A stretch of 64,000 bases of DNA from Pseudofrankia saprophytica (GCF_000235425.2 NZ_KI912266.1:5267217-5331216), one strand, 5' to 3'; positions 43,704-51,824 are shown, numbered from the stretch's first letter. Translations and numbers: made by a program. The notes: generated by a model from the sequence alone, not told the origin.

Positions 43704-44102
43704 ATGGCCATCATGGCAGATGGGGTGCGGGCTGTTGCCTTCACCCGTCACGGAGTTGGGGCGGATCGGCTCGCAGACCAGCGGCGGGCGTTTCGGGCGG
43801 CGTGCGCGGAGCGTGGCTGGGTCGCGGGTGGTGAGGTCTGCCAGATCGGTACCGGTGGCGGCCGTGGCCGTGCGTGGGCGACGGTGCGGCGGCTGGTCCG
43901 GATGCGTCGGTATGACGTGGTCGTGGTCGACGCGTTGGACACCATCGGCGCAAACGAGCGGGAGATTGCCCGGGAGCTGGTTCTCCTGCGCCACGCGGGG
44001 GTGCGGCTGCTGATCGCGTCGACCGGTTGGGACACGGTCGAGCCGCTGGTCTCGGACCTGATCGTGGGTGCCCTCGGCTCGGCGGCGGGGGTGGCGGCGT
44101 GA
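43704..44102 (+). CDS. Stand-alone serine-recombinase-like domain lacking the catalytic serine
   Basis: A 132-aa protein with AAGGAG before the ATG at 43704. It has the resolvase N-domain pattern: 'RLADQRRAFRAACAERGW', 'RLVRMRRYDVVVVDALDTIGANEREIARELVLLRHAGVRLLIAS'. The catalytic Y-x-R-x-S motif reads F13-T-R15-H-G17, so serine is replaced by glycine, and the D-R-L-S-R motif reads D-A-L-D-T. No recombinase or DNA-binding C-terminal domains follow. It is therefore a pseudo-recombinase that could bind the integrase and modulate it, for example as a directionality factor. This role is inference. It is translationally coupled (GTGA) to the next gene. Confidence 0.85.
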   Translation: MAIMADGVRAVAFTRHGVGADRLADQRRAFRAACAERGWVAGGEVCQIGTGGGRGRAWATVRRLVRMRRYDVVVVDALDTIGANEREIARELVLLRHAGVRLLIASTGWDTVEPLVSDLIVGALGSAAGVAA

Positions 44103-44575
44103 ACGGCTGGCCGCTGGTGCGGGCCCTGACGCTGCCAGACAGCGGATATGGCCTGGAAGTACAGGTAGGCGCGACTCCAGCCGAGATCGGCACCGTCGCG
44201 GCGGGGCTCCCCCCGGCGTCGTTCGTCGATCACATGCCCGCACGGCACGCGGGAGTGGTGCTGCTATTCCGCCGGTTCCCGGACGGTGTACCCGACCCGG
44301 CGGCATCGTCCAGCGGGCCCGGCGGTGGGCAGGAAGCCGTGACGATCCCTGGCGGCTGGGTACCGGACGTCGCGGCGGTGCCAGACCGTGGCCTGACCCC
44401 GTACCAGGTCGCGGCCTACGAACTGATCTCGGCGGCGGCGGACTCGGCGATCGGGGCCCGTGTCTTCGACCTGGTCAGGCGGGAGGCTCCGGAAACGGTC
44501 GTCGCACTGGCGGGCCTGCTGCGAGACGGGACACGGGGCCGGTGCGGCTGCCGGTCGGATCGGCACGGCTCGTAG
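44099..44575 (+). CDS. Hypothetical protein coupled to the recombinase-like gene
   Basis: A 158-aa protein from a GTG overlapping the previous stop. It has no recognised domain. The N-terminal half is beta-like ('LVRALTLPDSGYGLEVQVG', 'HAGVVLLFRRFPDGV'), and the C-terminal half is helical ('TPYQVAAYELISAAADSAIGARVFDLVRREAPETVVALAGLL'). The overlap with the pseudo-recombinase suggests a shared role in the element's maintenance. Confidence 0.7.
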   Translation: MNGWPLVRALTLPDSGYGLEVQVGATPAEIGTVAAGLPPASFVDHMPARHAGVVLLFRRFPDGVPDPAASSSGPGGGQEAVTIPGGWVPDVAAVPDRGLTPYQVAAYELISAAADSAIGARVFDLVRREAPETVVALAGLLRDGTRGRCGCRSDRHGS

Positions 44576-45229
44576 TCCAGGTGGACGGCGGCGGCCGACG
44601 ATCCTGCACAGGGTTGCCGGCCGTCGCCGTTCCGGGGCCTCGGGGCTCTGCCCCGTCATACCCCTGGCTGAGCGGGGCTTCTCCGGTGGGCAGGCAAGCT
44701 CTGCTTTGCTACAGGGTTCTCGGCCGTGCAAGATCCGCCCGTCGTTGCCTGCGCTCATCGTGTCGGGTGGCGGTCTTGCGCGGTCGGGGTTCCTGTGGCA
44801 ACCCTCTGGGTGCCTGCTCACCGGAGGAGACACGCGGACTCCCGCCCTGCCCTGTCCCCTCTCCGGAGGCGGCCGGGGGTTCGGGGGCTGGCCCCCGAGC
44901 ACTAAACCGGACTCGCCCGGCTCACTGTCATGCCTGCGGTATCGCGCTGCCTACTGACGGATTCCGCGGTGGCCTTCACCGTCCTGGTGGTGGGGTGCGA
45001 CGGGCCGACGCTCCGACGCTCCGGGTGGGTGGCAGACCCGACACGCCCGGGGTGCCGAGCGAAGCGAGGCGGGGCCCCGGGGCGTGGCGGGGCTGACGGG
45101 CCCCACCCGGAGCGGCGCGTGCGGCGCGCACGGCGCACCCCACCACGGCGGCCGAAGGCCGCCCTTGAAGATGTACAGAAAGTCTGCGACGGCGATCATC
45201 GACCTGCGCGCCGAAGGGCGTCCGTGGGG
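44576..45229. other. Gene-free segment of island 2, GC-rich inverted repeats
   Basis: About 650 bases without a convincing gene. It contains several GC-rich hairpins (for example GGGGCCTCGGGGCTCTGCCCC near 44635 and a GCGCGTGCGGCGCGC patch near 45113). It may hold termination or transfer/replication sites; nothing specific can be named. Confidence 0.5.
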
Positions 45230-46375
45230 TCATCCGCGCTGTGGATCGCGCCTGCCTGCTGCTCGCTCAACCTCCGTGACCAGTAGGCGCAGGGTCAACG
45301 AGTGCTTGTCCGGAGGTAGACGGTCCATGGCGGCGTGTGCGTACTGGGTGCCGCCGTCGCGGTCACCGGCCCGCGCGAGCATCAGCCCACGGTGCAGCTC
45401 AAGATGAGTCGCGAATCGTGGAAGCGACGATGGAAGCAGGCTACGGGCGGTGTCCTGCGCTTCCACTGCGTCGCGCTCGTCGCCGAGTCGGGCGTGTAGG
45501 AGGCTGGTGAACACGTTCATGCGCCACTCAGGAACGGCGTAGTCGGACGTCTGTTCCTCAGAGCCTGCGGCGTCGAAAATGCGTCGGCCTTCGGTGAGCA
45601 GGTCAAGCGCGGTGGTCCGGTCGCCTCGGATCGCTGCTACGTGGGCGAGGCCCATGACGGCGTTCAGTCGGCCGAGTGACGGCCTGTCAGAGATCTCGAA
45701 TGCCTGGCGGGCGAAGGACTCCGCGATGCCGAGCGAGGCTCCTTCGTAGCCAAGGGCGATCGCTGCCCGCCCGCGTACCCAGACTCGGGTCTGGTCGTCT
45801 TGGGATCGGTCTGCGGCGGTGGCGGCTGTCCGGTACCAATCCACGGCCTTGGACCCGTCAGCCCCGGGGAAGGTCTTCCCGAAGAGGGTGGCGAGCTTGG
45901 CGGATACGCCCCAAAGCTCCGGTCGATCTAGTTGCTGTTGGAGAACGAGCAGGTCAATGGCCAGGCGCCGTTGGATCTCGGCCGCGCCAAGGGCCATGTA
46001 GTCGGCGCCGTACGTGGCGAGCTTTTCGTGCCACTCGTCGACGTCTGGGCCGTGGCCCTGGAGTCTGGCACTGAACCCAGCGTGAATGAGGTCGCTCGCG
46101 ACGAGTGGGGCGATCGACGTGGCGGCGAGATCGGTCAGAAACCTGCGGCGGTCCAACTTTTCATTCTCCAAGACTTGGAGCGGCACCTGGAGGACGGCGG
46201 CGAGGTGCCGGAGCCAGTACGGGTCAGGGCAGGTGATCTTTCCCGTCTCCCAGCGGGACACCGTCTCGCGGGTGACTGTCGTGCGGCCGGCTACCCGGCA
46301 AAGCTCGTCAGCTAGCCGGCCCTGGGACCAGCCTCGCGCCGAGCGCAGTTCTCGCACAAGTTCTCCGACTGCCAC
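45230..46375 (-). CDS. XRE-type helix-turn-helix regulator with TPR-like C terminus
   Basis: A 381-aa protein from a GTG. 'LVRELRSARGWSQGRLADELCRVAGRTTVTRETVSRWETGK' is a Cro/C1-type HTH. After it comes 'LDRRRFLTDLAATSIAPLVASDL', a twin-arginine-like segment frequent in these regulators, and then helical TPR-like repeats ('GASLGIAESFARQAFEIS', 'GDRTTALDLLTEGRRIFDAAG'). It is divergent from the Nudix gene, and a perfect inverted repeat (46392-46405) lies 17 bases upstream of its start, suggesting autoregulation. It probably controls excision or replication of island 2. Confidence 0.9.
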   Translation of the reverse strand: MAVGELVRELRSARGWSQGRLADELCRVAGRTTVTRETVSRWETGKITCPDPYWLRHLAAVLQVPLQVLENEKLDRRRFLTDLAATSIAPLVASDLIHAGFSARLQGHGPDVDEWHEKLATYGADYMALGAAEIQRRLAIDLLVLQQQLDRPELWGVSAKLATLFGKTFPGADGSKAVDWYRTAATAADRSQDDQTRVWVRGRAAIALGYEGASLGIAESFARQAFEISDRPSLGRLNAVMGLAHVAAIRGDRTTALDLLTEGRRIFDAAGSEEQTSDYAVPEWRMNVFTSLLHARLGDERDAVEAQDTARSLLPSSLPRFATHLELHRGLMLARAGDRDGGTQYAHAAMDRLPPDKHSLTLRLLVTEVERAAGRRDPQRG

Positions 46376-46391
46376 ATGACCATCATGCCCC

Positions 46392-46405
46392 TAGTGCTGC
46401 CACTA
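46392..46405. promoter_or_regulatory. Inverted repeat, candidate XRE operator
   Basis: TAGTG-CTGC-CACTA is a perfect 5-4-5 inverted repeat directly upstream of the XRE gene and in the gap shared with the Nudix operon. Confidence 0.5.
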
Positions 46406-46745
46406 CCCGCGACAGTGCGCCACCGGCAGGCTACGTCTAGGCCCTCGGGCCGGCAGCACGGATGCCGGCCCGAGGTGCCACAGAAGCAGTCGGTTATCTG
46501 GGACGGAGGACGAGCGGGCACGCATCCGAATGACCGCACGGGACGTGCCGGGCGGCTGGTCGGGCGGCCAGGGTCGGCCCCGGTACTACAGCGCCACAGG
46601 CTACGGCTCTCACTTCGGCCTGCGGGTGCAATCCTCCGGCCGATCGCCTGATGCCGGCGCGGCGGGCCGGCGGGCGATACAGCACGGGATCCGGCATCAT
46701 CGTCGACGCGGACAAGCCCAGAAGCCGGAACCGGAGGAAAGCGCG
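46406..46745. other. Divergent promoter region, no gene recognised
   Basis: About 340 bases between the XRE operator candidate and the Nudix start. An open frame from 46530 runs into the Nudix gene but its composition is not coding-like before 46746. A well-placed GGAGGAAAG precedes the Nudix ATG. Confidence 0.5.
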
Positions 46746-47195
46746 ATGAAGAAAGTGCTGGAGGTAGCGTGGAAGGCAATTCGTGGCCCGGCGCAGTGGT
46801 GGGTACTGTGGGCGGCGCACTCTAAATTCATGATCGGCGTCACTGGGGTTGTGACGAACAGCGACGGTCACGTGCTCCTTTTGCGCCACCGGCTATGGCC
46901 GGAACGCCGACAGTGGGGCCTGCCGACGGGATACGCGAAAGCGTCGGAGCGATTCGAGGACACGATCGTTCGCGAGGTTCGCGAGGAAACAGGGCTCAAT
47001 GTGGAGGTCGCCGAACTGGTGCACCTGAAAAGCGGCTACAGACTACGGGTCGAGGTCGCCTACGCGGCCACTTTCATCGGCGGCAAGCTCAAAATCAACC
47101 CTTCGGAGATCCTGGAGGCAAGATGGTTCCCGCCGGACCAACTACCGGAAGGGACACACGACTCTCATCGGCTCCTGATCCAGACGGCGCGCTGA
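46746..47195 (+). CDS. Nudix hydrolase
   Basis: A 149-aa protein with GGAGGAAAG before the ATG. The Nudix box is complete: G62-x5-E68-x7-R-E-V-R-E-E-T-G-L ('REVREETGL', residues 76-84). Such enzymes hydrolyse nucleoside diphosphate-linked compounds in a Mg-dependent way. The N-terminal 'AIRGPAQWWVLWAAHSKFMIG' is hydrophobic and might attach the protein to the membrane. Nudix genes recur in actinobacterial integrative elements, where their role is unknown. The downstream gene begins inside its last 73 bases. Confidence 0.93.
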   Translation: MKKVLEVAWKAIRGPAQWWVLWAAHSKFMIGVTGVVTNSDGHVLLLRHRLWPERRQWGLPTGYAKASERFEDTIVREVREETGLNVEVAELVHLKSGYRLRVEVAYAATFIGGKLKINPSEILEARWFPPDQLPEGTHDSHRLLIQTAR

Positions 47196-48208
47196 TCTGG
47201 CGGTCGCAACACGAGCCGCTCGCACCGAACGAGCATCTGGGCGGCCGGCTGGCAGATCGGGCTGACGCTAGTCTGCTGCTCGCTGCCGCACGAGCAACCG
47301 CCGCGCTGGACCGTGCCCACCCCGCCCACCCGGACCTGACGTTTCTATCGCTCTACGCTGTGGTCGGGGCATGGGACCAGCAGGCTCGGGAGATCTTCCG
47401 CGTCGGGACGGCGTTAGCAATGGCCCGCTGCGGACAGCTCGGGTTACACAGGATGCTTCCGCCAGATCGCGTATGGGTGGGCATCCGTTCAGAATCGGCG
47501 GAGAGGTATGGCGGGTTCCACCATGGGGGCCAAGGATACCGGCACCTCCAGATGGGCGCGGTGGTCACCCAGCACGGCTATCTACACCCGTCGCAGCCAG
47601 GCACGCCGCCTACTCTGGTAGCGCTGGATCTGCTGCGGTCGTACACACACGATTCTCTGCACTACGGAACATTCCGCGAGTATGTCATCTACGAAGCTGA
47701 GGTGTTCCGCACCCGGTACGGGATCAACCGCCGGGATCCTGGCGGGCTCTCATTCTCCGCTGTAGACCCTCCGGACGCCGAATCTACGCGGAACCTTGGC
47801 GTGGTAATGGAGGGAGCGACGGATCGGGAGGCCCGGACGGTCGCTCGCCATACGGCGGTCGCTCTCGGCCTGTCGGCGCCAGCGGACGCGTCAAACCGCG
47901 TCATGTTCCACGACACCACAGGCCAACTCACCGGCGCCGAACGCGCCAAGCTCGCCTCATGCTTGTACTCCGCCGAGACCTACGGCTGCGGCATCGACCG
48001 CTACCTTGCCGCTCTGGCCGCCTACAACCGCGAGGTAGACACCCGCTACACGGCGTTCCTCGCTGAAATCGGCGGCAGGGAGGCCGAAGACCTTCACGTG
48101 CTGATCGTGGCCGCGATGGTCACCGGGGATCTCGGCGAACTGACGCGATGGCTGGACCAGCGCCACGGCGCAGACGCCTTCGACCGCATCTTTCGCCGAT
48201 CCGGCTAA
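47123..48208 (+). CDS. Uncharacterised protein, overlapping the Nudix gene
   Basis: A 361-aa protein. The ATG at 47123 follows GGAGG by 5 bases and overlaps the Nudix 3' end by 73 bases; no better start is seen before residue 90. I do not recognise the family. Characteristic stretches are 'RSESAERYGGFHHGGQGYRHLQMGAVVTQHGYLHP', 'ALDLLRSYTHDSLHYGTFREYV' and 'SCLYSAETYGCGIDRYLAALAAY'. The histidine-rich 'GGFHHGGQGYRHLQ' and 'THDSLHYG' segments could bind a metal. Tight overlap means it is made with the Nudix enzyme. Confidence 0.8.
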   Translation: MVPAGPTTGRDTRLSSAPDPDGALIWRSQHEPLAPNEHLGGRLADRADASLLLAAARATAALDRAHPAHPDLTFLSLYAVVGAWDQQAREIFRVGTALAMARCGQLGLHRMLPPDRVWVGIRSESAERYGGFHHGGQGYRHLQMGAVVTQHGYLHPSQPGTPPTLVALDLLRSYTHDSLHYGTFREYVIYEAEVFRTRYGINRRDPGGLSFSAVDPPDAESTRNLGVVMEGATDREARTVARHTAVALGLSAPADASNRVMFHDTTGQLTGAERAKLASCLYSAETYGCGIDRYLAALAAYNREVDTRYTAFLAEIGGREAEDLHVLIVAAMVTGDLGELTRWLDQRHGADAFDRIFRRSG

Positions 48209-48352
48209 CTCGATCGGCGGCGCCATAGCCGGCGGGGTCACGCCAGCGGACCCGAACTTACTGACAGAGACGAAAAGTGCCGCTGCGGCACGGAACATCG
48301 TTCAGACTGGAGGAGCAATGCGCACGTCCGGCCGCATCGGACAGGAGCGAGC

Positions 48353-49306
48353 ATGCATCGACCACACCGGCGTACCCTGCTGCGCGCGGGTCTCGCCCTT
48401 CCGGTGGCAGCGATGACGGCTGGTGCTGCCGACGCTGCCGGCGCTGGTAGCGCTACCGAAATCCGCGAGAGCATAGACAACGGGGTGGCGACGCATAACG
48501 CCCGCTGGGAGGTTACGCCGCTGGCGACCGTGTTGGACGACTGCCATCACTGGTCCTACCTCTGCGGTCAGGTCGGGACGTCCGGCGATGCCGACTGGGA
48601 GGCTACAGCCGCTCACGTCGCACTGCTCGATGCCCGAGCGCACCTCGATAGTGGCCTCCCGGATAGGGCGCTGGAACTGGCGCAACGGGCAAGGATGCTT
48701 GCCCGGGGGCATGGGGATCTGTACACCGAGCTGCGTGCGGATCTGGTCGCGGCAGGAGTGTGGGACGCTACCCGGCCCGAGAGTTACGGCGTGCCTGACG
48801 CAATCCTGGCCAAGGTGCGTACGCGCGGCCGTGTTACGTGGCTGGCGGCGACTGCCGCTGTCCTCGGGGCGAATCTGAGCGCCCGGCGTGGCGATGTCGA
48901 CGCAACGGTGCTGCTGGTCAAGGGTGCCGAACGGCTTGCGGGGCAACTGGGCGCCTCGTCGCCGGGTGACTATAACCGCGCCCATGTCGCCGCGTTCAGT
49001 GCAAACGCGCTGGTTCGGGCTGGCCTGGGGAAGGCGGCTCGCCCACGGCTGAGCCTCGCGGCCTATCTGGCCGAGGATCAGGGTCCCGGGCTGCGCTCGG
49101 CGGTTGCCCTCTACGAATCGCGGGCGGCGTTGGACGGCGGCGATCGGGCGGAAGCGGCCAGCCACGCGAGGCGCGCGCTCGATATCTCCGCCGGTCGGCC
49201 GGCGTCGTGGCTTGCTCGGTCGGTGATCGAGCAGGCGCGGCAGGCTGGCGATGGGTATGGCTGGGACATGCTCGCCAACCGGGCGGGCTCCTGGCAGATG
49301 GCCTAG
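48353..49306 (+). CDS. TPR-like protein with twin-arginine-type N terminus
   Basis: A 317-aa protein with GGAGCGAGC before the ATG. It starts 'MHRPHRRTLLRAGLALPVAAMTAGAADA', a good Tat-type signal (R-R-T-L-L, hydrophobic core, A-x-A end). The body is a helical repeat array ('GLPDRALELAQRARMLARGHGD', 'GDVDATVLLVKGAERLAGQLG', 'GDRAEAASHARRALDISAG'). It resembles the C-terminal half of the XRE-TPR regulators but has no DNA-binding domain. The counterpart in island 1 is at 18822-19844. Function unknown; export is suggested but the same motif occurs inside cytoplasmic XRE regulators. Confidence 0.8.
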   Translation: MHRPHRRTLLRAGLALPVAAMTAGAADAAGAGSATEIRESIDNGVATHNARWEVTPLATVLDDCHHWSYLCGQVGTSGDADWEATAAHVALLDARAHLDSGLPDRALELAQRARMLARGHGDLYTELRADLVAAGVWDATRPESYGVPDAILAKVRTRGRVTWLAATAAVLGANLSARRGDVDATVLLVKGAERLAGQLGASSPGDYNRAHVAAFSANALVRAGLGKAARPRLSLAAYLAEDQGPGLRSAVALYESRAALDGGDRAEAASHARRALDISAGRPASWLARSVIEQARQAGDGYGWDMLANRAGSWQMA

Positions 49307-49768
49307 GGCCGACGGGTCATAGCCGTGGGGCTGACCCTGCGCTAGGCGGCATATAGGTACGGGGGCATGGGCTTGGGGCCTGTGCCCTCGTTTTCTTGTG
49401 TTTGGCTTGTTTGGGGTGTGGCTGGCTGGGTACGGTGGGGTCAGGTCATCGGGTAGACCCTTTAGAGCCCGTTAGGGCTAGGTCAAGATTCCCAGACCTG
49501 GATTAAGTACGGGTGCCGCCACACGGAAAGCTGGCCATGAGGACGACGGCCCGGGCTTCGGTGTCACCACCTACGCGCTTGGTGTGACCTCCGCGAGCAA
49601 CAGCGGTAGGTATCCCGGGCGCACCCCACCTGCGGGTGGGGCGGCCTGCGGGCCTCGACTCCATCTTCGCGTTGCCTTCACCCCGGTCTGCCGCGCTGTG
49701 CGGCGTTGGTGGTGGGTGTGACGTGAGGTGTGGTCGGGCCTGCTTCCCGGGGTGGGGGCGCGGTCCCG
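49307..49768. other. Region upstream of the replication initiator with hairpins
   Basis: No gene is recognised. CCCCACC (49624-49630) and GGTGGGG (49635-49641) form a hairpin, and GGTGT-containing arms lie near 49558-49590. Being directly upstream of a rolling-circle initiator gene it is a candidate origin or regulatory region, but no nick site can be named. Confidence 0.5.
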
Positions 49769-51178
49769 ATGACCGAGGCATCTTCGTCAACGACACCAGC
49801 AACCGAGGGCTGTAGCCGGCCTGTGCGGCTCTCCGGACGGTCGGATCAGGTGGACCTGGCGACCGGTGAGATCCGGCGGGCGTCGGCCCCGCCGACGGTG
49901 CATGTGCGGTGTAACAACCGGCGGGCGTCGGCCTGTCCGGACTGCTCGAAGCTGTATCAGCGCGATGCGCGGCGCATCGTGGTGCGCGGCCTGGACACCG
50001 GCCCCGACGGCGCGGCTGCGGTGGCGGGTGGGCCTGCCTGGTTCGTGACCCTCACCGCCCCCAGCTTCGGGCCGGTGCACTCCCGGCGGGCCAGCAAGGG
50101 CGCGGACAGCCGAGTGTGTCGGCAGCGTCGTGGAACCTGCGAACACGGCCGTGCCCTGTCCTGCCATCTGCGCCACGATGCGGATGACCGGCGTCTTGGT
50201 GAGCCGCTGTGTCCGCGCTGCTTCGACTACAGCCGCGCCGTGGTGTGGAACGCGATGGTGCCCGCGCTGTGGAAGGCCACCCGGGACCGGTTGGAATCCG
50301 CGGTGGCCTCGGCGGTCGGGCTGACGGTCACGGGGCTGCGCCGGGTGGTGCGGGTGTCGTTCGTGAAGGTCGCGGAGATGCAACGGCGGGGCCTGGTGCA
50401 TCTGCACGTGGTGGTCCGGGTCGATGGCCGTGACCCGTCCGGCGAACCGACCACCCCGCCCGAGTGGGCGTACGGGGATCTGATCGCGGACTGCCTACGG
50501 GCGGTCGTTGACTCCGTGGCGGTGGCTGCTCCCGACCCTGCGGCCGTGGCGCTGTTCGACAGCTCGGGGGCGCTGCCGTCGGCGGCGTCGGTCGGCGGGT
50601 GGGCGGTGCGCTGGGGTGGGCAGGTCGACATCCGCCGGATCCGGCTGGGCTCGGACGTGGACGCGGTCAAGGTCGGTAACTACCTGGCGAAGTATCTGAC
50701 CAAGTCGGTGACCGACTCCGGGGCGCTCGACGGGCCGGTGCGGTCGCTGCGTCACCTTGCCCGGCTCGGCCTGCGCGGACACACAAAGCGGCTGGTCGAG
50801 ACGTGCTGGCGCCTCGGCACCGACCGGGCGTTCGCGGAAGCGTTGGATGCGGCGGCGGGCCGTCCGGCGGGCCGAGTGTCGGGGCTGATCCGCTGGTCGC
50901 ACTCGTTCGGTTTCGGTGGCCACTGGCTCACCAAATCGCGGAAGTACTCCACCACGTTCCGGCAGTTGCGCGGGATGCGGCGGCGCTGGTCGCGGCTACT
51001 CGCGGCGGCGCTGTCCGGCCGTCCGCTGGGCCTGGACGACGACGGCTCGCCGGTCGTGCTCGACGAATTCGGCCGACCCGACGGCGACCCCCAAACGGAG
51101 ATCATCGGACAGTGGCGCTACGCCGGACGTGGCCGTGACCCTGCCATGGCGCAGAACTCGCGCGGGGTGGGGTCGTGA
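49769..51178 (+). CDS. repSA: Replication initiator, RepSA-like rolling-circle (HUH) protein
   Basis: A 469-aa protein from the ATG at 49769. It carries the rolling-circle initiator motifs in order: motif 1 'WFVTLTAP' near residue 90, the metal-binding HUH motif H211-L-H213 in 'GLVHLHVVVRVDG', and the catalytic tyrosine motif Y305-L-A-K-Y309 in 'VGNYLAKYLTKS'. Cysteines in 'RASACPDC', 'CRQRRGTCEHG' and 'CPRCFDYSR' may bind zinc. The whole arrangement matches RepSA of pSAM2-like elements, which nick the origin of the excised circle and replicate it. Confidence 0.92.
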   Translation: MTEASSSTTPATEGCSRPVRLSGRSDQVDLATGEIRRASAPPTVHVRCNNRRASACPDCSKLYQRDARRIVVRGLDTGPDGAAAVAGGPAWFVTLTAPSFGPVHSRRASKGADSRVCRQRRGTCEHGRALSCHLRHDADDRRLGEPLCPRCFDYSRAVVWNAMVPALWKATRDRLESAVASAVGLTVTGLRRVVRVSFVKVAEMQRRGLVHLHVVVRVDGRDPSGEPTTPPEWAYGDLIADCLRAVVDSVAVAAPDPAAVALFDSSGALPSAASVGGWAVRWGGQVDIRRIRLGSDVDAVKVGNYLAKYLTKSVTDSGALDGPVRSLRHLARLGLRGHTKRLVETCWRLGTDRAFAEALDAAAGRPAGRVSGLIRWSHSFGFGGHWLTKSRKYSTTFRQLRGMRRRWSRLLAAALSGRPLGLDDDGSPVVLDEFGRPDGDPQTEIIGQWRYAGRGRDPAMAQNSRGVGS

Positions 51179-51648
51179 CGCGGCGGCGCGGGAGTGGGCC
51201 GGTGGCTGGACAGGTCGCGCTGTCCTTCGACGACCGGGCTGACGTGCCCGGAGCGGCAGACGTGACCGGAGCGGTAGATGTCGTTACGGTGTGTAGTGAA
51301 GTTCACACCTTCTACTCGGCGTCCGCCTCGTCCTCAACCAGAGCGGGGGACTGGGCGGGCGCCGAGGAAGCTGCGCCTCCCGTGGGGGTGGGGGGGTGGG
51401 CCCCGTCCCGTCCAGCGGCGTCGCATAGACGATCACGCGTTACCGGCGGGACGGCGGGCGCGGCTCGTAGTGCACGCACTGACGATCCTGCTCCGCTATC
51501 GGATCATGACCGCGTCGCGGCCATCCTGGCGGCGCAGGAAGAGGCCATCCGACGAGCGGTGGAATCGGCACCGCCGGTGCCCGTCGAGGTCGCCAGTCAC
51601 CTGCGCACGCTGTTCGGCCATGTGCACATAGCCGGCGAAACTCCGTAA
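51175..51648 (+). CDS. Hypothetical protein coupled to the replication initiator
   Basis: A 157-aa protein from a GTG overlapping the initiator stop (GTGA). The middle is low-complexity; the only structured-looking part is the C terminus 'SDHDRVAAILAAQEEAIRRAVESAPPVPVEVASHLRTLFGHV'. It sits next to attR at the position of xis in many AICEs, but no HTH is recognisable, so an excisionase role is not supported. Confidence 0.65.
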   Translation: MTRRRGSGPVAGQVALSFDDRADVPGAADVTGAVDVVTVCSEVHTFYSASASSSTRAGDWAGAEEAAPPVGVGGWAPSRPAASHRRSRVTGGTAGAARSARTDDPAPLSDHDRVAAILAAQEEAIRRAVESAPPVPVEVASHLRTLFGHVHIAGETP

Positions 51649-51701
51649 CGCGCACCACGCTGCCCGCCGGGGATACGGTCCATCCCGGCATAGGACAACT
51701 C

Positions 51702-51743
51702 TTGTGAGTGCTGAGACACACATCTCGATAGGCCTGCTCATCC
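51702..51743. other. attR of island 2 (serine integrase attachment site)
   Basis: Element half-site 51702-51727 (starts TTGTGAGTGCTGAGAC), core AT (51728-51729) and chromosomal half-site AGGCCTGCTCATCC (51730-51743). The 16-base element arm is the exact inverse of the one in attL, and both lie 10 bases from the core. Confidence 0.85.
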
Positions 51744-51824
51744 GCCACAATCCGTACCCGCTTCAGCGGCGCGGCGGGGCGCCAGGGCGGCGCCGAGGCA
51801 GAAGCGGGCGTCGAACCCCCGGGC

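Larger units (their letters stand above)
41672..51729. mobile_element. Island 2: AICE-like integrative element with serine integrase and RepSA-like initiator
   Basis: A 10,056-base element bounded by attL and attR with an AT core. Gene order: serine integrase, recombinase-like domain protein, hypothetical, XRE-TPR regulator (leftward), Nudix hydrolase, hypothetical, TPR protein, RepSA-like HUH initiator, hypothetical. Actinomycete integrative and conjugative elements combine integrase, replication initiator, regulators and often a Nudix gene, and this set matches except that no FtsK/TraB translocase or spread gene is seen. Joining the outer halves gives a near-perfect palindromic attB in the about 110-base convergent gap between the ALDH and the acyl-CoA dehydrogenase. 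Confidence 0.85.

Noticed and set aside
44576-45229. Long frame through 44068-45096 as a gene in island 2
   Set aside because: It overlaps two better-supported genes in another frame and has Arg/Gly/Pro-rich shadow composition.
51175-51648. Excisionase (xis) of island 2 next to attR
   Set aside because: The position fits, but no HTH or winged-helix pattern is visible and the middle is low-complexity.
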